Below, piece by piece: positions 12,863-23,990 of a stretch of 64,000 bases of DNA (within the stretch, counting starts at the first letter, position 1; every line of letters starts with the position of its first letter). The notes under the pieces are model-generated. The model saw only the letters and a program-made list of their open reading frames with translations, was not told the DNA's origin and did not search any database. Both the position numbers and the translations under genes were made by a program. Source of the stretch: Dryococelus australis (taxonomy: Eukaryota > Arthropoda > Insecta > Phasmatodea > Phasmatidae); contig CM056997.1 in the NCBI GenBank assembly GCA_029891345.1, positions 215,985,212-216,049,211 of the forward strand, in the 5' to 3' direction.

Positions 12863-14903
12863 CTAGGTGGTTGTGTTGAGACGAGCTAGGAGTCCAGTTA
12901 TTTTAACAAGTTTGACATACAAGGAGATAACAGCAAAAACAAGTATTAGGAGAATTACCATAGAGGCATAATCAAAGTGTGTAGGTTCCAGAACTGAGAA
13001 CAGTTTGTGAATACTGAACAATACGTTGTTAAATGAGGGGGCGGGGGGTAAAATTAACCGGGTGAAACAATTGCGAAGTCAGTTAAATTCAAATGCTAGT
13101 TAAAATCAAGGGTGGTTGTAATGTTGGAAAATTGGATTCCAGTCATCAATGACAGCTGTTGGAGTTGAAACGACTGTTCACTCAGCCAGTGGGCGGGTAT
13201 TACTGTCTGTTGTGAGGTGACAGAGAGAGCTTGAACGTCGCATAGACGCGTGGCCTCGATAATGGTTTCCTCTGCGGTGGCAACGCGACACCCGCATGGC
13301 CCATGAAGGTCCACACTGCCCAATTAGTGGTTGGTGATAGGCAAATTGAGGGATGTACCCACATACAATACGGCGGTGCCGGTAAGGGGGTTTGTCAACG
13401 CATACTGGTGTGGGAAAATACGAGTGACTCTTAAGGGAGTGTCTTTAGAACATTGAAACTTGCATTAAATAAATAAGGACTTGGCATCATCAAGAAAAAT
13501 GGCAGCCTTTACACACTTAGCACTATCACCAGTAAGGGATTGTTTAGGGATGGCTAAACTATCCATTACGGTGTCGGGGGAACGGGAAATTGATTTCACC
13601 GAGTCCGTGTTAGGATCGATGGCGACAGTTGGTGACGGGGTGTGAATGGTAAAAGAATGATTCAGGAAATCATAAGGGACTGAAATGATATCGAATACTT
13701 GCCATGCGGAGTGCACACATTTAACGGGGATTATCAATTTAATAACCAACTGTGAAGTTGTAATGAAGCATTCAACCAGATCATGTGAATAATACTTAAT
13801 AATGGCGGAATGAAGGATACTCAAGGTGAGAACCAATTTCGTAATCTGGGAATTGACCTTGGCCAGGTCGTTAGTGAGCTGGGTTTTATTCATGGCATTT
13901 AAGGGCAACCTGTTGAGTTGGCAAGCATGAATGTATGGCTGCACGAAATGCTCTAAAACTACATTGTTAAGTAATTCCAAGAGACTAGTGGAAAGCAAGT
14001 GAGTTTGAGCTTCAATGTTGTCAATTTTTACTAATAGTGACAAGTTGTTTTGGCAATGTATTGGAAATGCAATTTATAGTGAAGGCAAGGGAATTCGCTT
14101 TATTTTCCATCTTATGTTGCAATTGGTGTACCACAGAGAAAGTGGCATTGAGGGCTGTGTTGGTATTTTCGACATTTTTAGCAAGGGCAGTGAACTGAGA
14201 GTCGAGCATAGCATCATTATCTAGCAAAGCACGTAAATGTTTGGAATTCAATAGGTAACAGCACCAGTTACCCAGCTCGCCAAGGAACTCTATCCCTCGT
14301 TTGTGGCCGAACTGGGTATGAATATCATCTCTAGAATTCTCGGAGGACATTTGTTTCCACATCCTGATTATAATCATAAATAACTTGGCTGTACTGGCAG
14401 GATGTCGAGTTTTTTACAGCACATGCTACTTTCATATATTGTGAAATGGTCGTGGGTGTTTTGGAAAGGTGTAGAGGTATGTTATAGATAAGAGGAATCG
14501 ATTCCTCGTATTGGAAGTCAACAGAGGCGGGCTTATAATGGAGCCCGCAGTGTGTCCTAAACGGCGCCGGGTCTGCCAGGACAGCTAAGATTGTCATGGA
14601 CAATGTGGCAACGACCTTGCCCACACACCAAGCTGTGCAGAGAGTCCACTCTGCGGCTGGAGGTCGGACTGTTATTAACATTGCCATGACAACGCCTGCA
14701 CATTTGCCTATAATGACTCGCACCGGCGCAGTGTCGTCAATAGGATTTTGGGGGGGGGGGGGGGGTTGAAGCAGCGCCTGTGGTCCGCTGATGCGATGCA
14801 GTAAAGGCGTGAAGGTTCGTAAGCGTGGAGTTCCCACTCTGCACCCGGCAGTGTTGCAGTACTCAGCTGACGAGAGGCAAGCAGGAAAGGCGGCGAGCAT
14901 CAC
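12863..14903 (-). pseudogene. env: env: baculovirus-F/errantivirus-like envelope relic
   Basis: Four minus-strand open segments (14,903-14,331; 14,377-14,021; 14,043-13,465; 13,323-13,096) overlap or abut in different frames and together resemble an insect-retrovirus envelope. At 14,294-14,305 is a basic HKRG site followed by a Gly-rich hydrophobic stretch, the layout of a proprotein cleavage site and fusion peptide in F-type glycoproteins. A 20-residue hydrophobic anchor rich in V/L/I lies at about 12,908-12,967, ending in a stop at 12,863. Known role of the family: membrane fusion at virus entry. Breaks: frameshifts near 14,350, 14,030 and 13,400, stops between 13,096 and 12,970, and a 16-base G run near 14,750. 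The start is uncertain, because the first part of the longest frame lacks a clear signal peptide. Nonfunctional as it stands. Confidence 0.8.
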
Positions 14904-15129
14904 ACATTACTGGGCTCTAGCAGCTGTATGCTGTGCTGAGTTGTGTCTGTTGTTAGCACACTGCAGAGCGAGACGTGAGCTGGCTGCATGGCGGCGGCTC
15001 ACACAACAGACCCCTCGTACACACTGTGTTGTTCCCAGGGGAGGATGAAATATACTGTAACATATTGATTGCACATATTAAATACACAGTAAATAGATAC
15101 TGACAATACACATGAATATACACTAATCT

Positions 15130-16130
15130 AACACACGAAGGTACACTTCATGTGGCACATGCAGACCGTATAAATCTTGGGTGGCCCAGACTTATTGGTC
15201 TGGATGCGAACAGTGGAATTACCTAGTAAGTCAATAACCCGGAAGGGGCTGCAATATCGGTGTGTTAAGGCCTTCTGGTGGCCTCGATTATGGAACCAGT
15301 GTAATCATTGACTCGTAATGTGTTATCTCTATGGGTATGGTCAAACTGGGTCTTTTCTGACGACCTTGGGCCTGCAGTAAATTAATTTTGGCCGTTTTGC
15401 AGTTCTGCAAAAGTTTCTCACATCAATTATGAGTACTGAGTGAATATTGAGCAGCGACGACCTGTGCCCGAGGGCGGCTTCGACACCATGCAATAAATAA
15501 AATAGAATAAATTTCATCGTGGAATGAATACTTGTGTTATAATTAATTTGTATGAATTCTAGGTACAAATCTCAGTTGGCCTGATCTTCATTAGCACAGG
15601 CTGTCAGCTGGTCACCAATGACCCGTTCGAGGCTTCAATGAGACCGTTACATCGGGGGTTGTAGGCCATATTTGTCAATTTCTTAACACCTAGTGCTTTC
15701 AAACGATTACTAACGAGCTAAATCTGAAAACTGGTTCCCTATCAGTAAAAATTGTTTTGGGTAACCAAACTGGAATACGACATGTTTAATCAATTTTGTG
15801 CATGTGGCGGCGTCAATGGAGGGGACAGCTTTTGCTACTACGCAATGGGTAGTCATAATTAGAATGTATATGTTCTTACGAACTGTAGAAGGCAGAGGGC
15901 CTTTAGCATCTAGAGCCCACGTATATAAGAGAAGGTGGTATGGAAGGTTATCATTAGTAGCTTTAGTTTTCTGGCAAATGGGACAACATGTTACATGCTG
16001 TCTGATGTCTTCATGCATATAACTCCAATAATACATTTGTTTGAATTTTTGTAATGTCTTAAAAATGCCAAAATGGCTGCCTCCAAATATCGCATCATGG
16101 TGGGCTTCAATAATTTCTGAGATGTATAAT
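15130..16130 (-). pseudogene. pol: pol: integrase region
   Basis: Minus-strand reading shows an H2C2 zinc domain at about 16,115-15,960 (two His upstream, then CCPICQK) and a catalytic core with DAKGPL near 15,900. The second catalytic Asp (in a TDRE context near 15,740) is reachable only in another frame, because the open frame that ends at 15,710 has shifted. The expected Glu (GLIEAS) lies near 15,630. A C-terminal stretch near 15,280-15,140 (RYCSPFRVIDLLGNS) resembles the chromatin-facing GPY/F-type tail of gypsy integrases. Integrase inserts the cDNA into the genome. At least two frameshifts and several stops make it inactive. Confidence 0.85.
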
Positions 16131-16757
16131 TTGGATATGAGAGTGAGTTCAGAAATGCCCTAAGACATATTTAATTTAAAAAATATTTCGCCATTCGCAG
16201 TGATGCCATATCGGCGACTCAATTTGTGAAACATGCTATCAGCCTGCTCAGGGTGAAGTAAGGCTGGCTCTAACTGATTTTATGGGTATCATTATCATAT
16301 TTGCCAATAAAAGGCGAGGCATTTACAACAAGTGGGCACAACTGAAAAATAGAGTCGTAGTCGATTTGATGTATTCTTGAGCATGAGTGTATACTGGGAA
16401 AAAGTGATGTATGCCTGACTTTAGAAAAACAAGAATTTTACATTTTAATAGGGGATCAATGCAAGTGGTTGCTAAACATGGGGTGCTATATTGCTTAGTT
16501 TTTTCAATATTGATCTGATAGACATCAATAAGGATTTTGCAGATACTGTGCATAGGAAAAAAAATTTCATTGGCAAGTGCTTTGGCGATACAATCGAGAT
16601 CTTGATCATTGTATTAGGAAATGAAGTCATATTTGATGTTGTCCTAATGGTGTTTGGTATACTTGGCCACTGTATTATAAATCTCATCAGCTCTACATGT
16701 ATCCTTCAAGATGGCCTCCGTGAAGGCTGTATAGACGGACGTGCAAGTTAACATGTT
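16131..16757 (-). pseudogene. pol: pol: RNase H-integrase connector, decayed
   Basis: This stretch between the RNase H tail and the integrase zinc domain contains a 76-codon open frame at 16,553-16,323 with no motif I recognise and overlapping frames on both strands. Its position makes it part of the polyprotein linker. Stops show decay. Confidence 0.5.
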
Positions 16758-17357
16758 TTATTTGACTTGGAAGTGTGTGTTGTTGACTGTTATGGTACAT
16801 GTAGGCACAGGAGGGGTGGTAACAATTCTGCTAAGAGCATTGGGGAGATTGTTTAATTTACCGTGCACTATTATGGGTTCAAAATCATATTCACTGAGCG
16901 CCATTGCCATTTTCTGAATACGGAGATTGCGATCCGCTATAGAGCATAAGTAGCACGAGTTAGCATGGTCAGTTTCAATTTTCAATTCCCTACCATATAA
17001 GTACTAACAGAAATGAGTACACCAATACCGAATTGCATCTAGCTCTCATTCTGTCGTGTTCCAATTAGACTCCTGGGTAAATAATTTCTTGGAGGCAAAG
17101 GCGATGATTGCACATTGTTTGGAATGCAGATCCTCCTGTAGAAAGGCTCTGCTAATCGCTTCATTGCTCGCAGCACAAGCTAGTATAATGGGCTTGTGCT
17201 CGTCAAATTTCTTTAACACTGGTGCTTGTAAAATTGCCTGTTTTAATCGAAGGAAAGTGTTAGCCTGCTCGTCCTGCCACTTGAAAGGTACAGACTGCTT
17301 TGTCATTTCTATAAGTATAAGGGGTGCACCAGGATGGCATAGTTTTGGGTATACCAA
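16758..17357 (-). pseudogene. pol: pol: RNase H region
   Basis: Two open segments, 17,357-17,046 and 16,985-16,758, match gypsy RNase H. The first has a LACAASNEAISRAFL-type start, FASKKL and an NWNTTE motif. The second has ETDHAN, then YDFEPIIVHGKLNN and ALSR at the end. The catalytic first Asp expected before Ala-Ser is replaced (CAAS rather than TDAS), so activity would be lost even without the frame break between the segments near 17,000. The role of the family is to degrade the RNA strand during reverse transcription. Confidence 0.88.
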
Positions 17358-17379
17358 GGTGGTATACCCAGGATATGGT

Positions 17380-18225
17380 CATACCAAGGAACGTGAGTAA
17401 CTGCTTTAAGTTGGTAGGGGCGACATGTGCTCTATGGTGGAAACGTTATCTGGGCCGGTGGAAATGTCATCGGGTGTGATGATATGGCCTAAAACTTTGA
17501 CGGTCTGTTCTGCAAAGGTATATTTCTTGGTGTTGACTTTAACATTAAACATTCTTAATTCCCCAAATACTTTATTAATGTTGTCTAAATGCTCCTCAAA
17601 AGTTTTGCCCCGTACAAAAATATCATCAATATATGCAATTGCTGATGTCCATCTAAGGGGCCTAAAAGGGCGTTTATGAACATTTGGAAGTATTGAGGGG
17701 AGGTCAAAAGACCCATTAGCATGCTTTTATATTGAAACAAACCAATCCCATCAATTATAAAGGCCAGCTTATGGCGGTCTTGGTGCCTAACAGGTATGCT
17801 GTAAAACCCTGAAAAGAGATCTAAGCTTGTAAGATATAGGGAGTGTTGGAGGGCTGTTAAAATATCCTCAGTGTGCGGTAATGGGTATTGAACCCTGGTA
17901 GGGTATTGTTTAAGCTTACGGAAGTCAGTTAAAAATCATTTTTTTCGAAATTGCTAGGCTGGGTGCAGAATAATCGGAGTCCGCTGACTCTATTATGTTG
18001 GTTTGGAGCATGTCATCAATTTAAACTAAGAGTTCGTCCCTAACCTTAGGACTAATGCAATATGGGCTCATAGAAATCGGCCTGCCCATGGCCAAGTAGA
18101 GTTTAAATTCAAAGTTACAGGCCTCTGTGAGCTCTAAAATGGAATCTGCAAACCTATCCTGATAAGAATTAATGATGTCTCTGATAGCATCCTTTTGCTT
18201 AGAATTGAGCTTGGAGTTGAATAGA
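17380..18225 (-). pseudogene. pol: pol: reverse transcriptase region
   Basis: Fragmented minus-strand frames carry the ordered RT landmarks of Ty3/gypsy: a YPLPHTEDIL-type segment near 17,890, SLDLFSGFYSIPV near 17,820, the MLMGLLTSPQ segment near 17,715, the catalytic YIDD at 17,622-17,633, and VLGHIITPDD near 17,480. A one-base shift separates the GLLTSPQ segment from YIDD, and stops occur near 17,930-18,010. RT copies the element RNA into cDNA. No frame here spans the domain, so it is a relic. The order relative to protease and RNase H excludes BEL/Pao-like or non-LTR assignments. Confidence 0.9.
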
Positions 18226-18245
18226 AAAGTCGTAGGATGTGGTGA

Positions 18246-18823
18246 TTAAAAAGAATCCAAAGCTGCTAGGGAGTGTTCTACAGACATAGAAACAACTTGG
18301 GGTGAAAAGCTGGAATGGAGTGTAACTTGCACGAGTTTGCGGGGATCGTGGCCATGTATAAGTATAATGTTGAATTTAGGGATAGCATCATACTTAGTAA
18401 TAAAATCCACCTCTAAGATAATATCTTGCTGGAGATGGTCCACCATAAAAATTCTTGAGGATATTTGCAACCTGATATTCCTAGTTTTATGACTGTTTCA
18501 AATTTATGGGGCTCTAAAATGGAGGTAGCCATAACCAGCATTATGTGCAAAGAGAAAATCTTCTGGTTGGTGACCACAGTAGTGACGATACTGCTACAGC
18601 CAGTGTCGAGTAAAACAAGGTATACTTTTCCCCTAATGGAAACAAGAATGCATGGGGTCGCAGTTCTTTTGCTAGGTGGGGAGCAGGCGACAGTGGACGT
18701 AGGGCGTTCATTTTTATCGAACTCACTTCGAGCTGCAGGTTCTCTCAGCATGTCTTGTGACTTGGTTTCATCATTGCGTACTTGCTCGAAGCATTCGGAA
18801 AACAGAAGGACTGTCCACAGCAC
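18246..18823 (-). pseudogene. pol: pol: retroviral-type aspartic protease
   Basis: The open frame 18,823-18,413 contains LVLLDTGCSS with the catalytic Asp codon at 18,605-18,607, the hallmark of a retropepsin that cuts the Gag-Pol precursor. A second frame, 18,470-18,246, continues the family pattern (hydrophobic run DIILEVDFITKYDA), so a frameshift lies near 18,440. The protease sits between the gag zinc knuckle and RT, as expected for Ty3/gypsy. Confidence 0.88.
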
Positions 18824-18825
18824 TT

Positions 18826-20370
18826 TTACGCTGCAAGTGCACTAGAAAAAACATTATATGGCATCAGCCTGAATCTGTTCTTAAAACTTTTAAAACGGCT
18901 GCCAATGCCGGTACAAAATTCCACATTCTGATTGGGGATATGTGTACAATGCCAGCTTTTATGTCCGACATAGAAACAGAGAGCGCACATGTCTTGGGCA
19001 TATGTGTGGTGCAATGTGTGAGGTGAGGTGAGAATGCTGGGTGTTGCTGACAACTTTGCTCCCAATAATGGGGCTAAGGGGGCTAAGTGAAAGAACACTG
19101 GGCGGTGGCAGGTCACTATGCGTTGAATTTCGCAATGTATGCATACGACAGCATAGGGGTGACTTTATTAAAAAATGCACGACTCTGGTCTCGCACGCGG
19201 GTCTGCTGTTCGTGGGCGGGAGATACATGTTTGCCCCTGTAGTTTACTCTGTAATCTTTCCCTTCTACACGTCTGTAATTGGTGAGGTTTAACCTGAAGG
19301 GGCCTGCCTTGTGGTGGGTGTGTTGTTTATAGGGTCCTGTCTGGGATGGTGTCTGCTCTGTGCTTTGTTCTGTCGCCACTCGATTACCTTGGGGCGGTGG
19401 TACCTGGGTTGAATGTGTGTGGCTGTGTGGGTGGCGGGTGGGGGTGGAAATGCAAGTGTTAGATTGTGTCATGCTGGACGCGGGGATGGTGCGGTATAGT
19501 TGTGTAAGTTTTTGAGTGTTTGTAACTGATATTGTAATGTAGCGATTTCCTGTTGGAGTTTGATGGAGTGTGCCTGCTGTAAGTCGTTTTAAATGGTTTG
19601 TTGGTGTTTGTGCATTCCAAGCTCACTGTTGTTAATGTTGTATATCAGCTTGTGTAGTGTTGTGTTTTCAAATGGCACGAGATTTTCAGCAAGGAGTGGT
19701 GAAAGAGAGGTCCAAATTATTGTGACAAATTCTGACTCGGGCAATTGGGGGTCACACTTATTTTTGTAAAATGTAATGTTTTCAGTATGAGTATGGGCAG
19801 ATTCGCCATGCTTCTGTTTGGTAAAGTGTAAGAGGTGTCTGTAGTGGCCGTGTGTGTGTCAAGTTTGCGGAATGTGTGTAACAATTTGTCTTCAATTTGT
19901 TGCCAAGTAATATCAGCCACTCCGGCGTAATATAAGTTTTCATAGTTTCTCTGTGCAACCCCTACCAGATAAAACTTAAAATCGCCGTCGTTTTTCAAGT
20001 TTAGTCCAGTAATTTAACTCACAGCATTAAAGGTATCGATAAATTATTCTACCTGTCCGTGTTTCTCTCCTCCGAAAGTCGGGAATGGTGTGGTTTGTGG
20101 TTGGGTAGGTGGAGGTATGGTGTTGTCAGTGTGTGTAGCAGGGATGGAAATGGAATGTGTATATTTTGTCTGTAGCTAGTTGAATGGGCATGGTCTCAAA
20201 TAATAACCGCTTATACCAGGCTGGTTAAGTGTGGATGGGTGTTGAGAAGTTTGGTCAGTGGTTGTTATGTGTTCTGTGACTGCGCTGGTTAACTGAGTTA
20301 GTAACTGCTTGTGTATGCCGAGTGTTCGTGTCGGTGCGCATGATGTACGTGTGAGTGACTTAACTAGTTA
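18826..20370 (-). pseudogene. gag: gag: capsid/nucleocapsid relic
   Basis: Read right to left, a Pro/Thr/Gln-rich N-terminal stretch (20,340-20,100) leads into PTFGGEKHGQVE and, after in-frame stops, FKFYLVGVAQRNYE at about 19,980-19,940. This is the retrotransposon gag capsid pattern. The frame ends at 19,717. A Pro/Thr-rich frame (19,472-19,116) follows, and then a frame (19,116-18,826) with a CX2CX4HX4C zinc knuckle (CALCFYVGHKSWHC, 18,949-18,990) that would bind RNA. At least three stops and two frame changes break it. The start codon is uncertain. Confidence 0.82.
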
Positions 20371-20904
20371 TCTGATCGTTTGTGTGGTAGAATTGTGTGC
20401 TGTGCTCATGTCGACATGTTAAGAAAAATAATGTGTTTGTAGTTAGTGTATTTGGTGCCGCGCACTTTTGTGTAAACTTACAATTACAACAAACTACAAG
20501 AAGGAAGAAATTGAAAGCTCTCCGACAGTACACAAAACAAATGGAGGGTTTCACGGCAACGACGGAACAGGGTATTCCACATGCAATTATAACCAATACT
20601 CATGCATTACACTAAACTACGTAAAATAGACGCAGTTCTTAAGGGAATGGGAGGGCGACAAAACTAGCCTGGCAAGGCATGCTATGCAAGTAGCTGACGG
20701 GTGTGTGGCGAACTGACCTACCATACAATGACGCATACCGTGCGTGGAAAGAGAACAAGAAAGATAGGTTAATGATAATGAAAATCTAGCGTGATAGATG
20801 CAACTGTGAATAAAAGAAAATGCAACATAGAATATGGGCGTGAAAGAATTACGCGTAAGCTCGGCGTGGCGACGTGATGTGTGGCCACGTGGTTTTCTCG
20901 CTGC

Positions 20905-21060
20905 GAACAGTATTCTACGCGCTGCATAAATGAACAGTATTATACGCGCTGCATAAATGAACAGTATTATACGCGCTGCATAAATGAACAGTATTATACG
21001 CGCTGCATAAATGAACAGTATTCTACGGGCTGCATAAATGAACGGTTAAAATACAACGCG
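20905..21060. repeat. 27-bp tandem repeats in the element leader
   Basis: Five copies of a 27-bp unit (GAACAGTATTATACGCGCTG then CATAAAT) start at 20905, 20932, 20959, 20986 and 21013, with a partial sixth at 21040. They lie between the primer-binding site and gag on the minus-strand element. They create an in-phase shadow peptide because 27 is a multiple of three. Confidence 0.95.
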
Positions 21061-21095
21061 AAGCTAACTCGCCTAAGCGCGAGGTGGAGTCGAAA

Positions 21096-21108
21096 GGCGG
21101 CTCCACCA
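21096..21108 (-). promoter_or_regulatory. tRNA primer-binding site
   Basis: Two bases after the 5' LTR in element orientation lies TGGTGGAGCCGCC, whose TGG start matches the CCA end of a tRNA. It overlaps a hairpin (GGTGGAG...CTCCACC, 21,084-21,107). The priming tRNA species is not certain. Confidence 0.75.
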
Positions 21109-21110
21109 GT

Positions 21111-21798
21111 GTTACGTCTCCGCTTCCTACCTCCTATCCTGACCACTGAACCAACGATATTACAAGCACTCTACTATCACACTAGGTCGGGGTAGATGTA
21201 CGTCATTGCGGGCGTAACTCTATTAGTTCACCAACAACCCAGGTTTCATAACACAGCTACTTTATTGAACATTAATTATATATAACATATAGGAAATAGA
21301 TACAACACTTCCCAAGTAAATACTTAAATGGACAACATTTAGTTATGAAACACTTACAAGCGGCTCGGTGGCGTTACGTCACAATATGCTGATATTGATT
21401 ACCTAGCCTTGACTGTTAATATCAATTAGTATTTACGGGGCCGACGGGGTATCGAAGGTAATCGTTGCGCCCTAATTGCTAGTTCGATTTATGCTCACCA
21501 ATTAACACTGATGGACCTCAGAGTTCCTCAAGGCCTCGATGTCTTGGTGCTCAGGTTGCCAGCTCCGGGAAATAACACAGTGAATATTTCAATCGTCTTC
21601 AGGTCACTGGCCGGCTGGGCGGGGGGCGCGGGGGGGTTTGCTTGTACGGCCGTTTTATACGCCTCGCCCAGTAGGTAAGCGTGGCATGTATACAACTCTC
21701 TTTCAATCTATAACCCGTTGAACCTTAACTGATAATATCCTTGTGGCCGTTGAAGCTTAAGTAGTGACCTTTGTGGGTGGCCCATTCTGGCCGCTACA
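21111..21798 (-). repeat. 5' LTR (promoter-bearing)
   Basis: 688 bp, direct copy of 9586-10269 with about 96% identity by eye. In element orientation it starts TGTAGCGGC. It lies next to the primer-binding site and so is the 5' LTR, which drives transcription in such elements. AAGTG follows directly at 21,799-21,803. Confidence 0.93.
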
Positions 21799-21803
21799 AA
21801 GTG

Positions 21804-23671
21804 TTTTACTAATAAAGACATATTAAGCCACCATTACTAGTATACAGACAGCGAGGAGAATATTAATTTATTGTAGTTGAGATTTGTACATATTAAATCT
21901 TCCTCATTGAAGGAAGTTTAATTTGAATATAATAGAAGGTTAATTTCTATAACGTAATTTAATTAAGAGATTATTATTATTATTTATCTTAAGACCTTAA
22001 TCCTCACGTGCTTGGATGCATGCACCCTAAGCAATGTGTTACAATAATTTGGTTTTTAATCGCAAATGCAGTCCCGTAACCACTGTGCGTGTTAATTACA
22101 CCTAGTATGACACTTGGTTTTTCCTGATACAGTATGTAAACTTACGCTTATCTACCATCTCAATTTTTTAAATTTATACACAACCGTAAATAAAACATAC
22201 TAGAGCACTATCGCGAGGTCTATCGTACACAAATATAGAAGTAGACTTATAAAATGCAAGTTGACAGAGTAAACTCTTTGTAAAATATGCATTTTTATAC
22301 TAGTAAAGAAAATAAGTTACCAGTGACGTAACGCGATACATGGGAACTCCAGAGGGCTCAGTACCTTGCTCTAGCTAGTAAAACATGGGCTCAATGATTT
22401 TCCCCATAAATAAAATAATGTGAGAAAAGTGCTTACTGATTAAGCAGTTTACATATCCGTGTTTTCGGCTGTAACAGTGCGTAATTTAGTGGGTTGTTAC
22501 ACGATAGTACTTCAAAAACGTTTTTTCCGACACTTCGCTATTCGGAAACCAATATTACTAATTATAGTCAATTCATATTTAATTCCAACTTTTCTGAAGC
22601 CCTGCTAAAGTTTTACTTCCAGGATATTCCTCCGCCTCGTGCAAGAAATGTTTAACCAAGTATAGAAAATTACACCAAAGTGACAACGTACCGCATTCGT
22701 GTTCACTCTTTTTAATAATATTTCGGACCTGAACTATTTCTTACTATGAATTACCAATACTCCTATTTTAGCTCATATTAATTTTAAAGGATATATTATA
22801 ATTAATCAATTAAATATAATTTCCATTCAACAAAAAATAAGATTATTTTTTATTTTGCCTTAAGTATAAAACGCTTGTGATACATGATATATTTGGGAAT
22901 CAACCAAACACGTCATACACATGGTGGTTTTCGAAAGGCTCTCTTTTTTTTAAGTGTGAAGAGCTGCGAATAGACTGTACAGATGGCAGCAAGCCACAAT
23001 GGACTCGCCATACGTCGTACTCCCTCTGAGACACAAAGGAAGATGATAGTTCGTCGCTATCTGCCTGTTCGTTGGCGTCCGACGCATCTTAAAAGCGGTA
23101 AGAAAGCAGGTTGTCTGCCATCCCTCTCCGCGCAACACACATGCGATACAAGGCCACGCTCCAGCCCGGGAGTGCGTCTGCGAACAGAGAGCAGAGCTGG
23201 TGTTCTGCGCTGCATATACTGGTGGTGGCTACAGATAATATGCACAAGGCTTGCGTCTTGAAATAATACATTCTATATATATATTTGACGATACACCACT
23301 GCCAATTACAAATTCTTACGTGCCCTTGCAGAACTGTGAGAAGATTTCGACTGCGAATATCATGACATTATTTTCCAAAATTTAGGTTTCGACAAAGTGG
23401 TGCAGGAAAACATTTTATTATAAAATATTGTGAAATATAATCGCACCTCGTCTGGTAGAATTCAAACTACTATTTATAGTAGCTGGACAAACAGCTGTGC
23501 TTCCGAACATTTAAACTGGCTTTCCTCAAGGTTCACTACTTTTCACCATTCTCTCTAATATTCATCCATGAGAAGCTATTGTTTCTCAGTAACGCCCTAA
23601 CTGCTGCGTTTGGGGAAGATACATCCATCGCAGTGTCATTTGACAATTGGCAACAACTAGATAGTGAAACA
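21804..23671. other. Intergenic, no supported gene
   Basis: Mostly AT-rich. A GC-richer island at 22,975-23,265 has overlapping 60-92 codon frames on both strands with no motif. It could be an exon, an ncRNA or another repeat, and I cannot tell which. Confidence 0.4.
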
Positions 23672-23745
23672 GAGGGATTTGGGCGGTTTTTAACATCGGA
23701 GTCTTGAGAACCGATGCGGATGGGGTGAGGTGAGTAAGGAGCAGC
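23672..23745 (-). mobile_element. SINE 3' fragment, inverted
   Basis: Minus-strand reading matches the last ~70 bp of the SINE family seen at 5.2 kb (GAGGTGAG...AAGCCGATG...GAGGTCTTG...TTTGGGTGG, here in complement). It abuts the next SINE copy head to head. Confidence 0.75.
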
Positions 23746-23771
23746 GCTCCTTACTCACCTCACCCCATCCG
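23717..23771. repeat. Perfect 26-bp inverted repeat with 3-nt loop
   Basis: The left arm, 23,717-23,742, is the exact reverse complement of 23,746-23,771, separated by AGC. It sits exactly at the junction of the two oppositely oriented SINE pieces. It could extrude as a hairpin. Confidence 0.95.
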
Positions 23772-23990
23772 GGGCTCGATTCTCGGGGGGGTGGGGGAGG
23801 GGGTATCGCTCCCTGATTTTCGCATGAGGGAATCCTCCTGAACGATGCCGCTGGTCGGCGGGTTTTCTCGTGGATCTCCCGTTTCCCCGTCCCTTTCACT
23901 CCAGAGCTGCTCCATACTGACCTCATTTCGCCCTCATCGGCTCTCAAGACCTCGCCGTTAAAAGCCGCCCAAATCTCTTCACTCACTCAT
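23746..23990 (+). mobile_element. SINE copy, degraded head
   Basis: The plus-strand body matches the 5.2-kb SINE: GAACGATGCCGCTGGTCGGC, GGATCTCCCGTTTCCCC, GAGCTGCTCC and a terminal GCCGCCCAAATCTCTTCACTC. The tRNA head is reduced to a weak box B (GGGGCTCGATTCTCG), followed by a G-rich expansion at 23,785-23,806. Confidence 0.8.

Larger units (their letters stand above)
9586..21798 (-). mobile_element. Ty3/gypsy env-bearing LTR retroelement, 12.2 kb, degenerate
   Basis: The element has two direct LTRs (9586-10269 and 21111-21798, about 96% identical by eye), a 5-bp AAGTG target duplication, a primer-binding site, a purine tract, and the order gag, protease, RT, RNase H, integrase, env read right to left. 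Order and motifs place it in Ty3/gypsy. The extra env puts it with insect endogenous retrovirus-like elements (errantivirus-like organisation), though the 5-bp duplication and TGT...AAC LTR ends differ from classical gypsy errantiviruses. All frames carry stops or frameshifts, so it is not autonomous. The similar LTRs suggest a fairly recent insertion relative to its coding decay, or copying of an already defective template. Confidence 0.95.

Noticed and set aside
20881-21195. 104-codon frame with repeated CINEQYYTR
   Set aside because: Created by the 27-bp leader repeat and running into the LTR; not a retroviral protein.
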